From Phytophthora hibernalis (Eukaryota > Oomycota > Peronosporomycetes > Peronosporales > Peronosporaceae): a DNA stretch of 64,000 nucleotides. The position numbers and the translations under genes are program-made. The stretch lies in assembly GCA_012656075.1 (NCBI GenBank), contig JAAKBF010000009.1:992001-1056000 (forward strand), read 5' to 3'. Each line of letters opens with the position of its first letter. Within the stretch, counting starts at the first letter, position 1. The notes below the pieces were generated by a model that was not told the DNA's origin, made no database searches, and worked only from the letters and a program-made list of their open reading frames with translations. Shown piece after piece: positions 1 to 13,004 of this stretch.

Positions 1-3000
1 GAAACACAAACGGGGAGTTCGCGAGTTATAGCGAATAGTGACACTGTTGGACTCAACCAAGAGATCTGGTGTCAATTCCAACTTTGGCTTGGCGAAAATA
101 ATGCCTTACTGACAGATCTCCTAGTTGCAAAAACGGACACAATATACCGCCACGTACAAGATGTCCTTTTGTCGTGCATCAGCCTCCAAAACTTCCGAGT
201 AGTGTGGACGCTCGAGAAACGCTTCAGCTTAATTTCCGGTTCGGCTAGACGTAAAAAAGCTAGTCAAATGAACGATGGCTTCGAATCTGAGCTAGGTCGC
301 CGCGACATGATAGCGAAAAAGGCTGTTGTGAAGTTTTCAAGTCTCAAAGATAGCGCACTTGAGTCGATGAACGATGGCTTGTCTCAGTGGCATGAAACTT
401 CATTGCGCCTCGCAAATACAAGAAACATTTGGCGAATGGGAAGGTGGCAAACAGAGTCATCAGGAAACTTTGCAGATGAATTCGTCGCTCATTTCGAGGA
501 GCAGCGAAGCTTATTCCAGCGCAGAGCACTTGGTTATCGCCTGGACATCACGGAGGGCCCCCAACGGATGAGACTCCGACTTATCCGAGACTACTTTTCC
601 AAAGAAAGACCAAAGCAAAACTTGACTGAGAATAACGAGAACCAGCCAGGTACAATAGATGACCGGTCAACGCAGAGCACAGTAGACTCTCTGTCGTCAT
701 CTCGTCTCTCGGTTTTAAGCAAGATTGAGAACCTTGAAAGCGAGATATTTCGACGAAGTTTAGAATTTCACGAAGCAGTGGAAGTGTTCCGGGAATTTGT
801 GTACCAGCAATCCATAACGACCAGTTGTGGGGATGGCATTCGCCACACTCTTGAAAACATTTTGAGTCGTTGCAAGTTAGATTCAACACAAGAATTCTTT
901 TCCAGCATTAAGGAACCAGCACAGAGCGAGTGCAACGATGGAGAGTTGACACCTCTTACGATGGCCCGTTTGCTCTATACTTCATTCTTGGAGGGATTAG
1001 AAAATAATGACGGCAAGCGCACTAGGGGCATTTCACCGTCTATCCTCGCTGATATTGATCGCTTTATTCAAGAAGCTGGAGACAATCTCGACGAAAATCC
1101 TATCCAGTCGACAATGTTTGATGCGGCTGATGCTGAGGCGACGCAACATGCGCTTTGTTCTGTGCGTGAGGAGAGTTTTCGATCTATGCGAGGCGAAATG
1201 CCTGCTTTGGTGGAGAATGGCCCTGAAGAGGAGCGTGATGGCTCAGATTATGAGGCTGAAAACGAAACACCAATTGGATCAGGAAATCTGGTGGATGATG
1301 TAGAAAGTGATGACTCTGATGACGGGCCTGCAGATGTAGAACAAACGATCTTTGGACCAGAAAAGGTAACCCACGCTGAAAATGAAGGAGGCACCTCCAT
1401 TGAGGTTTCGCTAATAGAGTCTACATCACCGAAAGCAGAACAAAACAAGCAAATGGATACGTCGTCCGATGCAGTCTACGGAGCTGTCGCACGCTTCCTT
1501 CGACGCGACGACTACCCTCCAATGCGAAGCTACAATGCTACGTATATCGCGGGTATGGGTGGGATCCCCGGTCTATTCATCATTTGTAGATCCGGATTGT
1601 ACTTTATCGGGGGTATGGTAAGTTGTTCAACGACCTGATTGATGGTGACGCGGGCATAGCAATCGACACTGATGAAAAGCCCCCAACAATGTCTTTCAGT
1701 ACCGAGGGAGGAATAGGTACTAGCCAGCCAAACTCTCAGAGTGGTAAATTAACGAGCACTCCAACAGCAGAGAAGAGGAAAACTACCAAGACGATATTGC
1801 GTGCAGCGCTGACTGATCTGGGTTTTTCTCAATCTAAGGCCAGCGGCGAACAATTTTTTACGGTTGTACCTTTGACAGAGGTGTCTGATTACCCTGGAGA
1901 TTCTATTCCGTTGGCATCTTCATTTACAACAGCTACGAGCTCTCGTTGGAGTATCAAGTATTTGAATGTCAAACAATTCTGCCGCATCAAGTATCAGCTT
2001 CGCCCAGTTGGTATCGAGTTCTTCGACACGTTCGGTTCAACTTATTTCCTCCAACTGGAAACATCCGCTGACCGAGAAGAGGTTGTAAAATCGCTTTTCC
2101 AAATGCCATTGGTTAACAGCATTTTCTGGAGCCCTGTATTTCGTACGGGATCTCTGGTACCGTCTAGCAAGCGAATACGCCAAGCGGTAACAAAACGTTG
2201 GCTACGAGGGTCTATGTCTAACTTCGAATACCTTATCCACCTGAACACGCTGGCTGGGCGCAGCTTCAATGATATCACACAGTACCCGGTATTTCCATGG
2301 GTGGTCGCCGATTACACAAGCGAGTTTTTAGATTTGGACACGCGTGATACCTTCCGCGATTTATCAAAACCGATGGGAGCGCTTGGTCCAAGTCGAGCTG
2401 CACAATTCTCTGAGCGCTACACAACTATGAACCAAGACATGGATGTCGATGATTCAATGGGGACACCAGCTTTTCACTATGGTACACACTATTCGTGCTC
2501 GGCGTACGTGATCAACTACCTAATCCGACTAGAGCCTTTCACGGCTTTAGCGTTAGAGTTGCAGGGAGGGGTCTTTGATCACCCGGATCGCCTTTTCGCA
2601 GCGTTTCGTCGTCCTGGGCATCGGCCTCGAGAGAGAATCTGCAAGACGTGCGCGAGCTCATTCCAGAGTTCTTTTATCTCCCTGAGTTTTTGTACAATGC
2701 CAACGACTGTGTATTTGGCACCACGCAGAGTGGTGAGGAGGTATGCCATGTTATGTTGCCTCCATGGGCACACGGAGACCCGCGCGAGTTCGTACGTCTT
2801 AATCGGCGAGCTCTCGAGTCCAAATATGTATCAGAACATCTACACGAGTGGATTGATCTAGTGTTTGGTTCCAAGCAAACTGGGCAAGCTGCAGTAGATG
2901 CTCAAAACGTTTTCATGCACTTCACATATGAAGGCACAGTTGACATCGACAAGATCTCGGACCCGATAATGCGTACGGCAACGTTGGCACAAATTGAAAA

Positions 3001-4466
3001 TTTTGGCCAAACGCCATCACGACTCTTTTCAAACCCTCACCCTCAACGTAAAGTACCTACACTGTTAGCTGCTACACTAGTTCCTTCCCAAATTGTGGAG
3101 GCTCCATCAATGAACCCCTCTGTTGGTCATCAATACGATGGCATCACACTCAGCACAATTGAGGCTTATGTCAAATGGCACATGCCTTTGGCACCAGCGC
3201 TTGTGTCGATCGGGAAAGACTATGTGTTTATGAAGAAACACTCGGTACTCTTCGCGCAGCTAAATGGGGAGCAGTCGGTGACGTGAAATTAATCCATGAC
3301 AAGATGCAATGTCAAGGCTTCGGGTGCACCTTTATGCCTCCGCGATTCGCAAAATATTTGGATTGGGGGAACAACGGTGGTCTCATGAAGCTTCGCGCTC
3401 ACCAACACAGCGCTGCTCGGTACCGCGAAGGGAACAAGGTTTTAGCCGTTATCGAGGGAGCTCATCATGACGGTGTTAACTGCGCGGCAGTCACCGACGA
3501 TGGTACCTTATTGGTGACTGGGGGCCAAGATGCAGTTGTAAATTTGATTGAGTGCTCAAAAACGTCAGACGGACGCCGAATATTCAAGCAAGCAGCAAAA
3601 CTCGTTGGCCACACTGACTTTGTCGTCTGCGTCGCTATCAACAAGGTAAGAAGATTCCGTCCTAATAAGCACAATGTGTTTCAATCGGCTAATTTCTGCT
3701 TTATGACATGCTTCAGGAACTCAATTTAATAGCGAGCTCCTCTGCAGACCGCAGTGTACTAGTGTGGGACCTGCGGACACGTGCATTGCTACAGGAATTG
3801 GCCGGGCATATACAAACCGTTACCCACGTCTCTATCAACGGTGCAAATGGAAACATATTGACGACCACTCTCTCAGAGCTTCGGCTTTGGAGTATCAATG
3901 GCGATCTTCTCGCAGCATCAAGCTCGTCTGCATTTGGACTCCAAGCAATTGTAAGTGATACACATGTACCTACCCCAACCTGTTCACAAACTAATGATGC
4001 TGTGCTCTCTGGTCAGACATGTGCGATATCGACTCGCTGCGAGTCGTGGCAAAACGGCGTGATAGCCGTCACAGGGCATACAAACGGTGCAATAGCACTT
4101 TGGGGGCTCCGGTATCCCGGTGATTTGGCTCGTCAAAACAAGGATACCCTGGATGCAGAGACTGTATCAGCTGAAAAGCTTAACCCGCTACAATCTGCGA
4201 GCGAGTCTGGGGTATCTTTTGTCTCGCCAAGTAACTCAAAGAGGACAGACCTGGCCAGCATACCGGTATCGGTTAGTTCGTCCCCAAGTGCGCGCAAGCA
4301 AGTTGTACCTTCCTGCCAGCTTTTCATCCTGAAACTGCTACTCGACCATCGTACGAAGGTAACTGCGCTCACACTTGGCCCAGAGCAGCGCCAATTACTT
4401 TCGGGAGATGCAGAAGGAAACTGCATTCGTTGGGTGGACGACAGTATTAGCACAAATATCCACTAG
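1..4466 (+). CDS. BEACH-WD40 protein (neurobeachin/LRBA-like), 5' end outside the window
   Basis: BEACH-WD40 proteins are large scaffolds for vesicle traffic and membrane-protein sorting. The frame is open from base 1, so the N-terminus is missing. An acidic linker (about 1000-1500) leads to a PH-BEACH-like segment (about 1520-2090), then a clear BEACH domain (about 2100-3010) with NFEYLIHLNTLAGRS, YPVFPWV, HYGTHYS and FDHPDRLF, then C-terminal WD40 repeats (about 3400-4450). The frame changes at G5 (1609-1613), T4 (2593-2596) and G4 (3266-3269); each is repaired by one extra base and conserved BEACH/WD40 residues continue across, so these look like sequence errors. Intron 3646-3716 (gtaaga...cttcag, 71 nt) joins VAINK to ELNLIAS. 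A second intron, 3951-4016 (gtaagt...ggtcag, 66 nt), is a multiple of three with no stop, so it can be mistaken for coding sequence. Confidence 0.85.
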
Positions 4467-4614
4467 ACTGGCAATTAGTTGGATAACCGCCATTCTCAAA
4501 ACGCGGCTCTATAATTTGCCGACAGTTTGGTGTAAATGAAACTTCCGAGTTCGAGGTTGCCCATACCAGACACCGCGATTCACGCATTGGTTTGACTGCT
4601 GCAACACGAAACAA

Positions 4615-7600
4615 ATGAGGGAACACAAATTGGTTGAGGCTTTACAGAAGACATCGGATGCTAGACTTTCTCGTTCGTGGGCCTTGAGACAGATATTGCG
4701 GTACGCGATAGGATGGTTCATTGTTACCGTATCGCTAGCAGCAGCTACAGCGATTGAACCTCAACATCATCATCATGACTGCATTCATGATAAGAAAGCC
4801 GACGAGTTTGAGCGAACGGTGGACATGAGCTCGCTCGTGAGTCCGCAGGTATTCGTCTCCGAAGATGTATCTCCTACACAGACTCCCGCGCGAGGTTACT
4901 TTGTAAACGCTTTTCTCGATGCAATTGGCATGGCAACAACAAGCACTGGACGTAAACTCGAAGCAGTGGCCACTTCCACCTCGTACCAACCGCTTCGAAT
5001 TGCCTTCGATGTGTCCAAGCTCTATTCGTAAGTCACTAACCAATGCTTTTGCTGAAAGCTGCCATGGCTTACTCTTGTGCTATTGCGTTGTGTTTTATAT
5101 TTCTAGTGATCCTGGCTACATGTGTGAAGAGCCTGGAGATATCGTTGAAGTGGATAATCTTAACTACACGTGCTCCCAAGGAGACATCCTTACTCCAGCC
5201 AAAAAGGAGTTCCTCACGTCCATTCTCCTCAAAACTATCGCGAACTACTTTGGCACTACACTGTCCGTGAAACGCGTGGCAGGAAATTTGGTGGTGTCTG
5301 GGATGTCATGCTCCAACCAAACCGATTGGGCTTGCTGCAAACGCTCTATGCCAGCTGAATACCGCTCCGTAGGAGTGGCTAACGCAGACTATTTGCTGCA
5401 CGTTACAGCGCGCCCTACTACGGGCTCTGTCATCGCCTGGGCTTTGCCTTGCAACCTTGATCAATTCGGTAGACCCATTTCAGGCCAAGCCAATTTCAGC
5501 CCTTCACGTCTCAACCCGTCGGGTACTGCTGGTGCGAGCCGCACCGAACAAATGGGTACTGCACTGCATGAAATGACGCACGCGCTAGTTTTTCCCAGAG
5601 GTTATTCACAAACTTTCGGAAACCGCGTAATGGTGCGCTATGGGGATACAATAACGTAGTCTCGCAGTCACAACGCAACGGAGTTGTCGTGAGCAAAATC
5701 ATCACTCCGCAGGTGGTGAAGAATATCAAGCAGCACTTTAACTGTTTTGATTGGGTTAATGCTGGGTTAGAGCTGGAAAATGGAGAGAAGGGAAGTGCTT
5801 CGTTCAGCTCTCACTGGGAGAAGCGTGTCGTTATGAACGAGTACATGAGCGCAATAAGCGCGTATGACCCTGTGTATTCTGCACTCACATTAGCATTGTT
5901 TGCGGATAGTGGTTGGTACGAGGTGACTGGATTCGCTCTGGCACAACCATTAGCCTGGGGGTACCACGAAGGCTGTGGCATGGCACAGTCCAAGTGTTCC
6001 GAGTGGAGTGACCGGTATATCTGTACCGACAGCTCTGACCGCGGTTGCACGGCTGATTTCAATGTAAAGGGTTATTGCAACGTTGCTAGCTACAGTTCGA
6101 GCATCCCAGCAGGGTTTCAGTATTTCCAAGACCCTAAGTTTGGTGGTCGTGATGTCTACGCAGACTATTGCCCATTCTATCGCGGATATAATAATGGAGA
6201 TTGCCGTGGTATTGGACGTACAGCAACTCTCACGGATTTCGAAATGGAAGAGGTTGGTTCGTCAAGCAAGTGCTTTGAATCCAGTCTGCGTCGTTCGTCT
6301 AGTGAATCGTCCGACATGCGCCCCACTTGCTACAAGATTCTAGAGTGCTCTTCAACAACGCTCATACTATCCGTTGGTGGGGTAAAGGTGCAGTGCCCCG
6401 TTGAAGGTGGCGAAGTGAAGGTCGATGGATTTAAGGGAAAACTTGTATGCCCATCTAGCACACAGCTTTGCCAATTGTTGGAAGACAAATGCTCTGGTAA
6501 TGGTGTGCTTCTCGCTAGTGGACTTTGCGAATGTTTCCCAGGGTATGTGGAAGATGATTGTTCTGGAGTCGAGTGTCCGAGTAATGAGGCAGGTGTGGAA
6601 TGTGGAGGAACTAAAAATGGTGTGTGCGACCGAAGCGCAGGCCAGTGCACGTGTTCTAGCGGATATTCGGGACTAAGCTGCTCAGATCTGGTATGTCCTA
6701 ATGGTGACAACAGCAAAAAATTATCGCAATGCTCTGGAAATGGAGCGTGTGATGCGGATACAGGGACGTGTACCTGCCGCAAAGGTTACTGGGGTGATCT
6801 TTGTGAGTGTGTGCCCGGCTGTACTACTTCATCCTGTGGTAGTCATGGGAGTTGCAGTTGCGAGTCTGGTGCATGCACATGCGCCCAGGGCTACTGGGTG
6901 TCAGCTGCTCGGTTGCTCAAGCTCCAGCCGTGGTTGAGCTTAGTGAGGCGTCCGGTGCAATATCCGTCACTGTTGGTTCCAAGGAGTACGCATTCTTCAA
7001 ATTTTATCTCTCGTCGAGCAGCTACGATGTCACATTTATTGTTGAATATCCATCAGGGGCTGCTATCACAACTGATGTAGACCTATACGGCTCTTTCGAT
7101 GACAAGTTTCCAACTGCTCTAACATCCAGCAGCGTACGCTTTGGAAGTACTAACGAAGCAAAAGTCAAGGATGAAATTCACCTCTGCGGGACGCTAAGCG
7201 AATTTCCACGTGGTATCAACTCTACGTCCCGCTATTGCAGCAAAGCCACCGAGTCTTTTGTACAAGGAGTTCCTGGTTATTTCTACATATCACTTCTAGG
7301 CTTTTCGGCTAAAAACAGTGTTGTCAACCTACGCGTGGAGACGGACAAATGTCGAGGTGTTACTTGTTCAGGCCACGGCATCTGTGGTCGAATAATCCCT
7401 GGTGTATGCAGTTGTGATCGTTATTGGAGTGGTACCGATTGTAGTGCCCCGAAGTGTGGACCGGACTGTCAAGATCTAGGAATATGCTCAGACGCTACTG
7501 CATGGAGTGGTGTGTTGAATTTACCAAGCACTTCATCATCGGATCCTTCCATCGCATCAGTATCCATTGGCACCAATTATCTACGCAGCACATCCGAGTG

Positions 7601-9820
7601 CTATGGGAATGGTGTGTGTCAAGTTATTGGAGGCGGTGAACCGGTCTGTGTTTGTGATGAAGCGTTTTCCTTTGATTCTCCAGCAACATCCAGCCAAGCT
7701 CTGTGTCAGGTACTTCGACCATCCGTGGCGTATGTACAACATTTCGCAAGCCCTTTTCGGGCGGAAGTAGGTCTTTTGGACTTGCAGATTGCTCGCGGTG
7801 CCTGGGCGTTGTATACGCTTCGGGTTAAGGACAGCTGGAAGGTTCTTGTAGCCAACCTGGAGATTATTTCGTCAGAAGGAGATGCCATGTTTTTGTGCGT
7901 CGGGATACGCTGCCCAAAACATTCCTAAGTTCATCCTCTTCATCTGACTCGGTGCAGTTTGCTGATTTAAACGGTTGGACTTCAGAATCGTCGACTCAAA
8001 AAATTGTACTCACTCGTGCGACTTCCACGCTCAGCTCGGGGCTCTACTACATTGGCGTGCACAATAGTGAGTATGCCCGTGGATCTCTTGGATTCCGTCT
8101 AACTGTCAATGTAGCAGCGAGTTGCAGGACACCAGCACTCGTGACAGCTTTCAAATCTGTCGTAGACAAGACTAACGCGTCAATATCAAGTGGCAGCGGT
8201 AGTTATTTGAGCGACGCGGCTGGGGATGATAGCAGTTTGAGTGTGTGCTTGAACGGAGGGTATGCAGTACCCAATCAAGCGAATTGTGTACATGCAAGGG
8301 AGGAACCGCAGGTCGATACTGCACTCTAAAGCCTATGCGGGTAGTCTTATCCCGAAGTACAGGAACTTCGGGATTAAATGGGGGCGACTTGTCTTCATAC
8401 GTGGCATTTCAAACCTCAGACAACACCCCACTTGCAGTTGGTGAGTGGGTCTACTTTTCGTTTGACGTGAATGACACAGCAGCGAAAGCTGTTGAGTTTA
8501 AACTTCATATACAGAACGACATGGTTGAGGCTGCTACTCCACCACGTCCGGTACTTCTTGTTCGTGGACCCGACGACGCAGGATTTCCTTCACTGGCTTC
8601 AGCTTCATTGCAAGATTTCGAGGCTGCGAGCTCTCGTTCATCATCGCAGCGCGTGGCGGTGGCAGTGGATACGTCCTGTTCATATTCTGCAACGGGTGCA
8701 GACTGCTACAAAGTGGCTTTGCACAATCGAGCTGTTTCCGGGGCCGCCTTGATATATAGCTTGGAAGCGATTGTGCACACAAGTACAGCAAAGACCATTT
8801 CATCCCCAGACGCATGCGGAAGTGATGGAGATATGATAAACTGCCATGATCATGGTCAATGCATTCTACAGAATGCGGTTGCTTCGTGCCAATGTGCTAC
8901 TGGATGGTCAGGCATTTCTTGCAACTCTCCTACGGGTTTTGAGCTGGTTCAACTATGGGGTGCCTTGGACAATGCGACGATGTTGTGTTCTACATGTAAC
9001 ACCAACTTCACTCTAGCACGTGGCGAGGTGAAGATGTTTCGAGTTCCAGAGCCACTTCAACAGGAGTTGGGCTACGTCTGTCACTGCAGTCAGTTGGTCA
9101 GACTAGTGGTGAGGCACCGAGCGTGTACGTGAGTGAAGTGCTCCCTCGGTCCATCTACGACTTCACGTACATTTCGCTTGTCAGTGCAGATGCAAGTACT
9201 CCGACGGAGACTCAAGTGGTGGAAGTAGCTAACCCTCATTCGCAGGAGATTTTTGGGTGGTTGTTCACTCGGACTACTTGTCGCCAAATAGTAGCAGCCA
9301 GCTCACGGTGGCCGATACAACTTCTGCTCAGGTTCGCAAAAGACGACTTACGGACAGTTCGTCAGACAGTTTCTCTTTCCAACTCGTAGCGGAGCAATAT
9401 GAACTGCCTGACTCTGCGCTGAGCAGTTCTTTGCTGACGGATCAATCTTTCGCTCATGCGATATTCACCTGGGTATTTGATAGTTCGGCGGGAATTGCTG
9501 TTTTTACCTTTGCTGTGGCACTGCTCGTTATCGCGCTGTGCTTCTGTGTTTTCCGGGTTGCCAGGGCACCAGAAAATCAAGACAAAGTTCTCGCTCGGCT
9601 TTATCCTTCGCAAAACACTGATCCTGGTAACAGCGAGAATACGACGCCAGCCAGTGCAAGGAGGGCTAGTGGTGCTTTGGTAATGGACATTCAGGACGTT
9701 ATCTCAGGTGAAGACTATGAACCTTCGAAAGTGGCGAGCAGCACAGAAGATAGTGGACATGTGAGAGCTGTGGAATCACCAGCACAATTGACTGTAGAAG
9801 AACTGGGATTAGAGGCATGA
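4615..9820 (+). CDS. leishmanolysin-like (M8) metalloprotease with EGF repeats and C-terminal transmembrane helix
   Basis: A surface-anchored zinc protease. The N-terminus has a hydrophobic signal/anchor (IGWFIVTVSLAAATA) followed by a CIHD motif as in GP63 proteins. The zinc site HEMTH is at 5567-5581 and the third histidine ligand lies in SSHWEKRVVMNEYMS near 5806, the M8 arrangement. EGF-like modules with CTC/CxCxxGYxGxxC patterns follow (about 6480-6900, 7350-7460, 8230-8330, 8800-8930). A single hydrophobic helix (about 9480-9560) precedes a short cytoplasmic tail. Intron 5028-5106 (gtaagt...ttctag, 79 nt) restores LYS-DPGY. Six frame changes, near 5589 (T5), 6896 (G3), 7890 (T5), 8282 (AATT), 9069 (G3) and 9250 (T5), each need one added base and the protein continues normally across each. 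I take it as intact with homopolymer errors; a decayed pseudogene is the alternative. Confidence 0.82.
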
Positions 9821-10061
9821 AGCAAGTCCAAGCGGTTTGAATAAACTTTTCGACGTACTCAAATTTTCAAAAGAAACAGTGAAATTCAGCTGATATGTTC
9901 TTGCTCTGTTGCTTTCTCACTATTAATAGCCACCGCACAACGTCCACTTTGGCGTACGTGGTGGATCCCCAGCTGAGCAGATAGCTTTTTCGTTGAAAAG
10001 TCGAGGATGTCCTAACACGTCGTAGTTTGAACCACACGCAAATCCGGAAGTTCACCTGTGC

Positions 10062-10790
10062 CTAATCTCTGACAAAGCTGTGTACTCGCGTACTCTTCGT
10101 GGCTAATACACCAAAACCAATCTTGAAGAAATTTGCTTCTGCAGGATCGGTGTAGGTGTACCGAAAGGCAACTACATTTGAACACTGGGTCCAAGGAGTA
10201 TTGTTTGGTGGCAGTTTGACAGAGAACTCTGTTATTAATATCCGACACACTTGCAAAATGGGTCCGTTTGTCGAGACGGTGGGCAATTGCTCACTGAGGC
10301 ATGGCCAAAGGGGTTCCTGGAGTGAAAGGTTGTTTCAGTGGCCTGTAGAGTGCCAACACATTATCCCAGCGTGGCCTGCAAGTGAATTGCTTGTGTCGTG
10401 CCGTACGACTCGTACGTAGATGACGGTGTTGGCATTGTTTGTATCTGCCGCCGCCAATTCGATTTGATTGCCCTGGGCGTCGGCCGATACGGTACTGTAT
10501 TTCTCAACCCAGGGTTTCCAACCGCGTAGTTCAAAGTACGTGTGCGAAAACGCCCACCGTCGTCGTTGTAAGAGTCGGAAGAAAGTGTCCGCCGATCTGA
10601 ACGAAAGAGCGTGAGTTGATTCCACGAATGTGCAGCCTGGACGCCAAAACGGAGGAGCTTTCACCGTCGAGTCGCCAGCAATTCATTCACCGTTTCACTG
10701 CACTCCAGGCCGTTTAAGACTGCAATGACGCGTTGTAGCCGTAACCCTTGCACTCCAGCAACCTTGACCACCACGATCCATGTAGCATGA
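10062..10790 (-). pseudogene. broken hypothetical protein gene
   Basis: On the minus strand one frame runs from about 10664 to 10062, interrupted by a single TGA near 10333, after the residues CWHSTGH. An upstream stretch (about 10790-10670) looks coding in a neighbouring frame (for example RVIAVLNGLECSETVNE). The composition is protein-like (WVEKYSTVSADAQGN, FRYTYTDPAEANFF) rather than antisense noise, but I do not recognise the family. It may be a real gene with sequence errors or a decaying copy. The plus-strand frames over the same bases look random. Confidence 0.4.
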
Positions 10791-11135
10791 CGGAAAACTC
10801 GATCCCTGGTAGCTCGCCTTTGACGGATTTAACTGGCCCCTTCGGGGTTGCATCGCCATCTCCGCCGTTCATTAGTTATCGGCCAAACCGCTTCCCAGTC
10901 AAGTGGGTTCGTTCCAACTTGAAAGTGCCGATCTGCTGGTCCGAACTCCCACCAGCTACAGCCGTCGGGAAAGCCTCGGCCACCGCAGCGCCGTGGTCAG
11001 CGCTACTGGAAAATCCTGATGGCCTGCGTCGTTACTTCCACTTGCACCTTTTAGGTCCGGAAGTGCACTGAAACTCAGTGCCAGCGCTGTAGTCGCAGTC
11101 AGTCCGGAATTCGCTCCACGTAGTCGCAGCAGACG
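10791..11135. other. intergenic stretch, nothing firm
   Basis: GC content rises toward the next gene. A plus-strand open frame (10748-11071, 107 codons) is rich in proline and serine, has no recognisable domain, and overlaps the broken minus-strand gene. I do not call it. The promoter of the PH-like gene at 11136 should lie here, but no TATA box is evident. Confidence 0.4.
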
Positions 11136-12857
11136 ATGGGCTTGAGTCGTCGGGCCAAGTCGGCCGAGGGCGCCTCCGCGTCCTCTCGCTTCCTGGCCTT
11201 CTTCTCGCACAAGAAGCAGGACCGGGCCAAGAGGGCCGGCCATCGGGCCAGACGCAGTCGCAGTCGCAGCTTCAGCGGCGGAGAAGAAGACGACGAGCCG
11301 CCGGCCACCGGCCAGGCCTCAGCCAACACACAGCTGGCCGCGCGTGACGCGTGCGACGGCGTCTTCCGCAGCGGTCGTCCCGATCGTCGTCTCTTCAGTA
11401 CTCGACGCGGTCGTCGTCGTCGTCCTCCTCCTCCAGGTCCTCCGGCTCCTCACTGAGGAGAGAACGCAGACAGAACTTGGGCCTGACGCTTGGCCGGGAC
11501 CACGACGACCTCCACAGGCGACGGCGTTCGTCGGCCGACGACGCGTCCGTCGAGTCTGACACGCAGAGGCCGTCCCAGGAGCGAGAGATGTGGCGCGAGA
11601 GCTCCGTGGACGAGTTCCTGGCCTGCTTCCCGAGAGACCTGACGGCCGACGTGCGCGTCACGTGCAACGTGGTGCGGCCGCGCGCGTCCAAGCGCTACGT
11701 GCGGTCGCTCATCCTATCGCTCGAGTTCGAGATCCGCGCCACCAAGTGGGCCGCCTACTTCCTGCAGCTCGTGCGTCGCGCGCGCAAGCAGCACCGGGTG
11801 TCGCTGCGGTCGGCCATCTCGCTCAAGTGGGCCATCTGCGCCCATGTGCACGGAGAGGCACGTGCGCGACAGGAGCAGCAGAAGCGGCTGGACGTGACGC
11901 TGCAGCGCAAGATGACGGAGTACCGCGTGGCGCTGCAGTGCGTGGCCGGCACGAGCGTCGTCAAGTTCGGCCGCAAAGGTCGGCCGCACGCCACGACGCT
12001 GTGCGTGGAGAACGGCGACACGCTGCGCTGGACGTCAAGCTGTTGGCACACGCCACCCACATGGCGGTGGACGGCGTGACCGCCACCACGACCATGGGCA
12101 AGAAGCGCGCCCAGGCCAAGAACGCCATCCCGCTGGCCAGCATCCTGCGCGTCTCGTCGGGCCCGTCGACGAGTGTCTTGGCTCGAGCGCTGCACAAAGG
12201 CACCTTGGTGCTGGACGACGCGGGCTGTACGCTGTCGGTGGTGACGCACACGCGCACTCTGGACCTCAAGGCCAAGACGGCGGAAGAGCGCGAGTGGCTG
12301 CAGCGCAGCTTGAATTCCTCGTGGAGCTCGCGCGCGACCACGAGCGGCGAGTGGCGCAGCAAGTGGAGCTGACCATCATGAAGCGCATGGAGACGCTGGC
12401 GGTCTGGAAGTTCGGCCGCAAAGGCCGGCCGCACAAGACGCGCGTCTTCGTGGACCGCTTCGGAGAGGTGTCGTGGATTGGCCGCAGTGGAGACTCGCTG
12501 CAACTGGACGAGATTGTTGCGGTGCATGAAGGACACCGCACGCCCGTGTTTGCGAGAGCAAGAGCGGCAGGGCGGGTGTCTCCCGCTAAGGCGTCACACT
12601 GTTTCTCGCTGGTGACCTCGCTGCGCTCTCTCGACATTCAGGCAGTGAACGAACAGCAACGCGACTGGTTTGTGGTAGCCTTCCGATACTTGCTGGACAA
12701 AGTGCACGAGAAAACTGCCGCCATGCAGCGCGAGCGAGCAGAAAGGCAGCTGCGCATGTTGCAAGACCTCTGTCGTGAAGATGAGGAAGACAACTTCCTC
12801 TCTGGCGATGGCGACGATATCTACTACGATGACTGCCCGCCAGCACGGCGTGCTTAA
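11136..12857 (+). CDS. tandem PH-like domain protein with Ser/Arg-rich N-terminus
   Basis: The start is ATG at 11136 (MGLSRRAK; a glycine at position 2 leaves myristoylation possible). A basic, serine-rich low-complexity segment (to about 11600) is followed by a helical region and two related PH-like modules. Each opens with nearly the same motif, VVKFGRKGRPH near 11960 and VWKFGRKGRPH near 12410. Each continues with beta-strand-like sequence, a leucine/aspartate strand (TRTLDLKAKTAEEREWL; RSLDIQAVNEQQRDWF) and a closing helix with a conserved tryptophan, as in PH domains that bind phosphoinositides. The frame changes near 11390 (probably CCC), 12035 and 12310, each repaired by one missing base. 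The stop is at 12857 after an acidic tail. Binding function is inferred from fold only. Confidence 0.72.
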
Positions 12858-13004
12858 GGTCGTACGCCACGGCACAAAACTACAAACTATTGTTGATCGG
12901 AAGGGCTAATGTCACCCGCCATCTTTGACAAGCAAAAGATAAAGTACAAAACCGAAGAGTATCTATCTATTCTATGTCTCTCAAGCGTTCCTCCACTTGT
13001 CATC

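Noticed and set aside
1609..1640. Splice donor ggtatg|gtaagt in the BEACH gene
   Set aside because: A GTAAGT is present, but coding sequence continues directly in another frame (GKLFNDLID), so one missing G explains the break better than an intron.
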